Source: Natrinema caseinilyticum (GTDB lineage Archaea; Halobacteriota; Halobacteria; Halobacteriales; Natrialbaceae). Taken from it: a DNA stretch of 64,000 bases. Position numbers and translations under genes: made by a program. Within the stretch, counting starts at the first letter, position 1. Each line of letters starts with the position of its first letter. Shown here in pieces: positions 63,000 to 64,000 of the stretch. Under the pieces are notes generated by a model. The model saw nothing but the letters and a program-made list of their open reading frames with translations, searched no databases and was not told where the DNA came from. The stretch covers positions 930,001 through 994,000 of the forward strand of contig NZ_CP100445.1 in assembly GCF_024227435.1 (NCBI RefSeq), written 5' to 3'.

Positions 63000-64000
63000 T
63001 TACTCGATTCGATGGAACGGGGCGCCGAGCGCCGCTAGATCGACGTGATCACGGACGAGACGCGCCGCTCGGCCGTACGGCGTCGTCGCAGGTGCGTTCG
63101 CTGTCGACGCGGGATTGGCCGCAGTAGCCTCACCCGTCGGCCGATCGACGCCCGCAGTCGTCGCGACGTGGTCGAGAAACGCCGTTCGTACCCCCTCGTT
63201 GTCGAACAGGCCGTGGAGATAGGTTCCCAGTACGCGACCGCGGGCCGCGCTCGAGTCGCCGAGCGGCCGGTCGACGTCGTCTACGGCCCGCGTGAGGCCC
63301 GCGTGGATTTCGTACCCCGCCGCCGCGCCGTCGGCTCCGGAAAGCAACGACGACGCCGAGCCGTCGACGGAGACCGTCGTCCGCTCGAGGCGCTTGTCGC
63401 CTTCGAATCGGGTTTCGACCGGCAAGAGGCCGAGTCCCGCGACGATTTCCTCGTCGCCCGTTCCCTCGAGTGCAGCGTTGGTGATCCGTTCGCCGAGCAT
63501 CTGATACCCGCCGCAGATGCCGACGATCGGTCCATCGTACGCCGCGAGCGCGTCGGCGAGTCCCGTCTCGTGTAACGCCAACAGGTCGTCGACCGTATTC
63601 TTCGTCCCCGGAAGGACCACCGCATCGGCTTCGACGTCCGCCAGTGGGTGGTCGGTGAGCCGTCCGCCGGCGGCTCCGTCCTCGAACCGCTCGTCGCCGT
63701 CACATCCGTCGGGACCGTCCGTCCGATCGACCGGGACGTAAACGATCGAAACACCGGGTTCGTCCGCCAGCGCTTCGAGATCGGTCGCGTTCGAGATTCT
63801 GGGAAACCGAGGGACGGCGATCCGAACCCGTCGGTCCGGGGGAACGCCGTCGTCGTCGCCGACGACGCTCCCCGATTCGCGGCCGGGCAGACTGACGCTG
63901 TCTTCTTCGGGGAGTCCGGGGTCCTCGAAGGGAAGCACGCCCAGGATCGGGACGCCGGTCCGGGATTCGATCTCCTCGATCCCGGACTCGAGCAGTGAGG
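63000..64000 (-). CDS. cobQ: Cobyric acid synthase, C-terminal part (runs off the window)
   Basis: The frame is open to the right edge (visible part about 333 residues). The end of the synthetase domain (GVPILGVLPFEDPGLPEEDS) and the triad-type glutaminase domain are present: DAVVLPGTKNTVDDLLAL near 100 residues into the visible part, IVGICGGYQMLGERI (Cys nucleophile) and YEIHAGLTRAV with the GTYLHGLFDN His near the end. It amidates cobyrinic acid side chains in cobalamin synthesis. The N-terminal P-loop region lies outside the window. Confidence 0.93.
   Translation of the reverse strand, partial: SLLESGIEEIESRTGVPILGVLPFEDPGLPEEDSVSLPGRESGSVVGDDDGVPPDRRVRIAVPRFPRISNATDLEALADEPGVSIVYVPVDRTDGPDGCDGDERFEDGAAGGRLTDHPLADVEADAVVLPGTKNTVDDLLALHETGLADALAAYDGPIVGICGGYQMLGERITNAALEGTGDEEIVAGLGLLPVETRFEGDKRLERTTVSVDGSASSLLSGADGAAAGYEIHAGLTRAVDDVDRPLGDSSAARGRVLGTYLHGLFDNEGVRTAFLDHVATTAGVDRPTGEATAANPASTANAPATTPYGRAARLVRDHVDLAALGAPFHRIE

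Overview
The window is a dense, high-GC stretch of a haloarchaeal chromosome. The proteins are strongly acidic, Tat signal peptides (several with a lipobox) dominate the exported proteins, and there are bacterioopsin-activator-type HTH-10 regulators, a TFB, a DUF7344 winged-helix membrane protein and archaeal BRE/TATA promoters about 32 bases before start codons (leaderless genes). The mix (OtsA/OtsB trehalose synthesis, large exopolysaccharide island, IS1341-type tnpB remnants) resembles the Natrialbales (Natrinema/Haloterrigena/Natronorubrum type), but that placement is only a guess. I saw no rRNA, tRNA or CRISPR array.

Positions 1 to about 36,000 form a surface-polysaccharide/glycosylation island. 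It holds three glycosyltransferases (GT2, two GT4-like), a DUF354 protein, a Gfo/Idh oxidoreductase - DUF362 - SDR epimerase operon with 4-base overlaps, a NodB-type deacetylase, two paralogous alkaline-phosphatase-superfamily enzymes, a PAS histidine kinase, a PP-loop ATPase with a Cys cluster, a multi-spanning GT-C-like membrane protein, three paralogous Tat-exported beta-helix proteins, an asparagine-synthase-like protein that lacks the glutaminase cysteine, a DegT-type aminotransferase and a FemAB/GNAT acyltransferase. Embedded in it are a DUF7344 regulator, a TFB, and an XPB-like helicase next to a HerA-like ATPase. The most striking signal is an 8-bp word, ATAACAAA (often followed by GC), found in the promoter position of at least eight of the island's transcription units (two copies vary by one base). 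It takes the place of a normal TATA box. The island also encodes its own TFB, so a dedicated promoter class is a testable idea. The three beta-helix genes share a different, near-identical core promoter, GGAAAGTTTAT.

Positions 36,000-43,000 carry a tnpB remnant, a winged-helix regulator and the UDP-GlcNAc precursor genes glmM, glmU and glmS. These supply activated amino sugar that the neighbouring glycosyltransferases could use. Positions 43,000-48,500 hold a small DUF5786 protein, two HTH-10 regulators (one a giant PAS/GAF sensor), a UspA protein and a 43-residue zinc ribbon.

Positions 48,700-52,100 hold a tight sco1-tlpA-ccdA operon (copper/thiol chemistry outside the membrane, cytochrome-oxidase maturation) divergent from a P19/Tp34-like Tat lipoprotein with a His-rich insert. 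Positions 52,200-57,100 hold a zinc ribbon, an M24 peptidase, otsA-otsB and a PhiH1-like repressor. Positions 57,100-64,000 hold a second, highly structured IS1341-type remnant, a Tat-exported metzincin-like protease, a third HTH-10 regulator, MTH865-like, membrane and ribbon-helix-helix proteins, and the 3' part of cobyric acid synthase running off the window.
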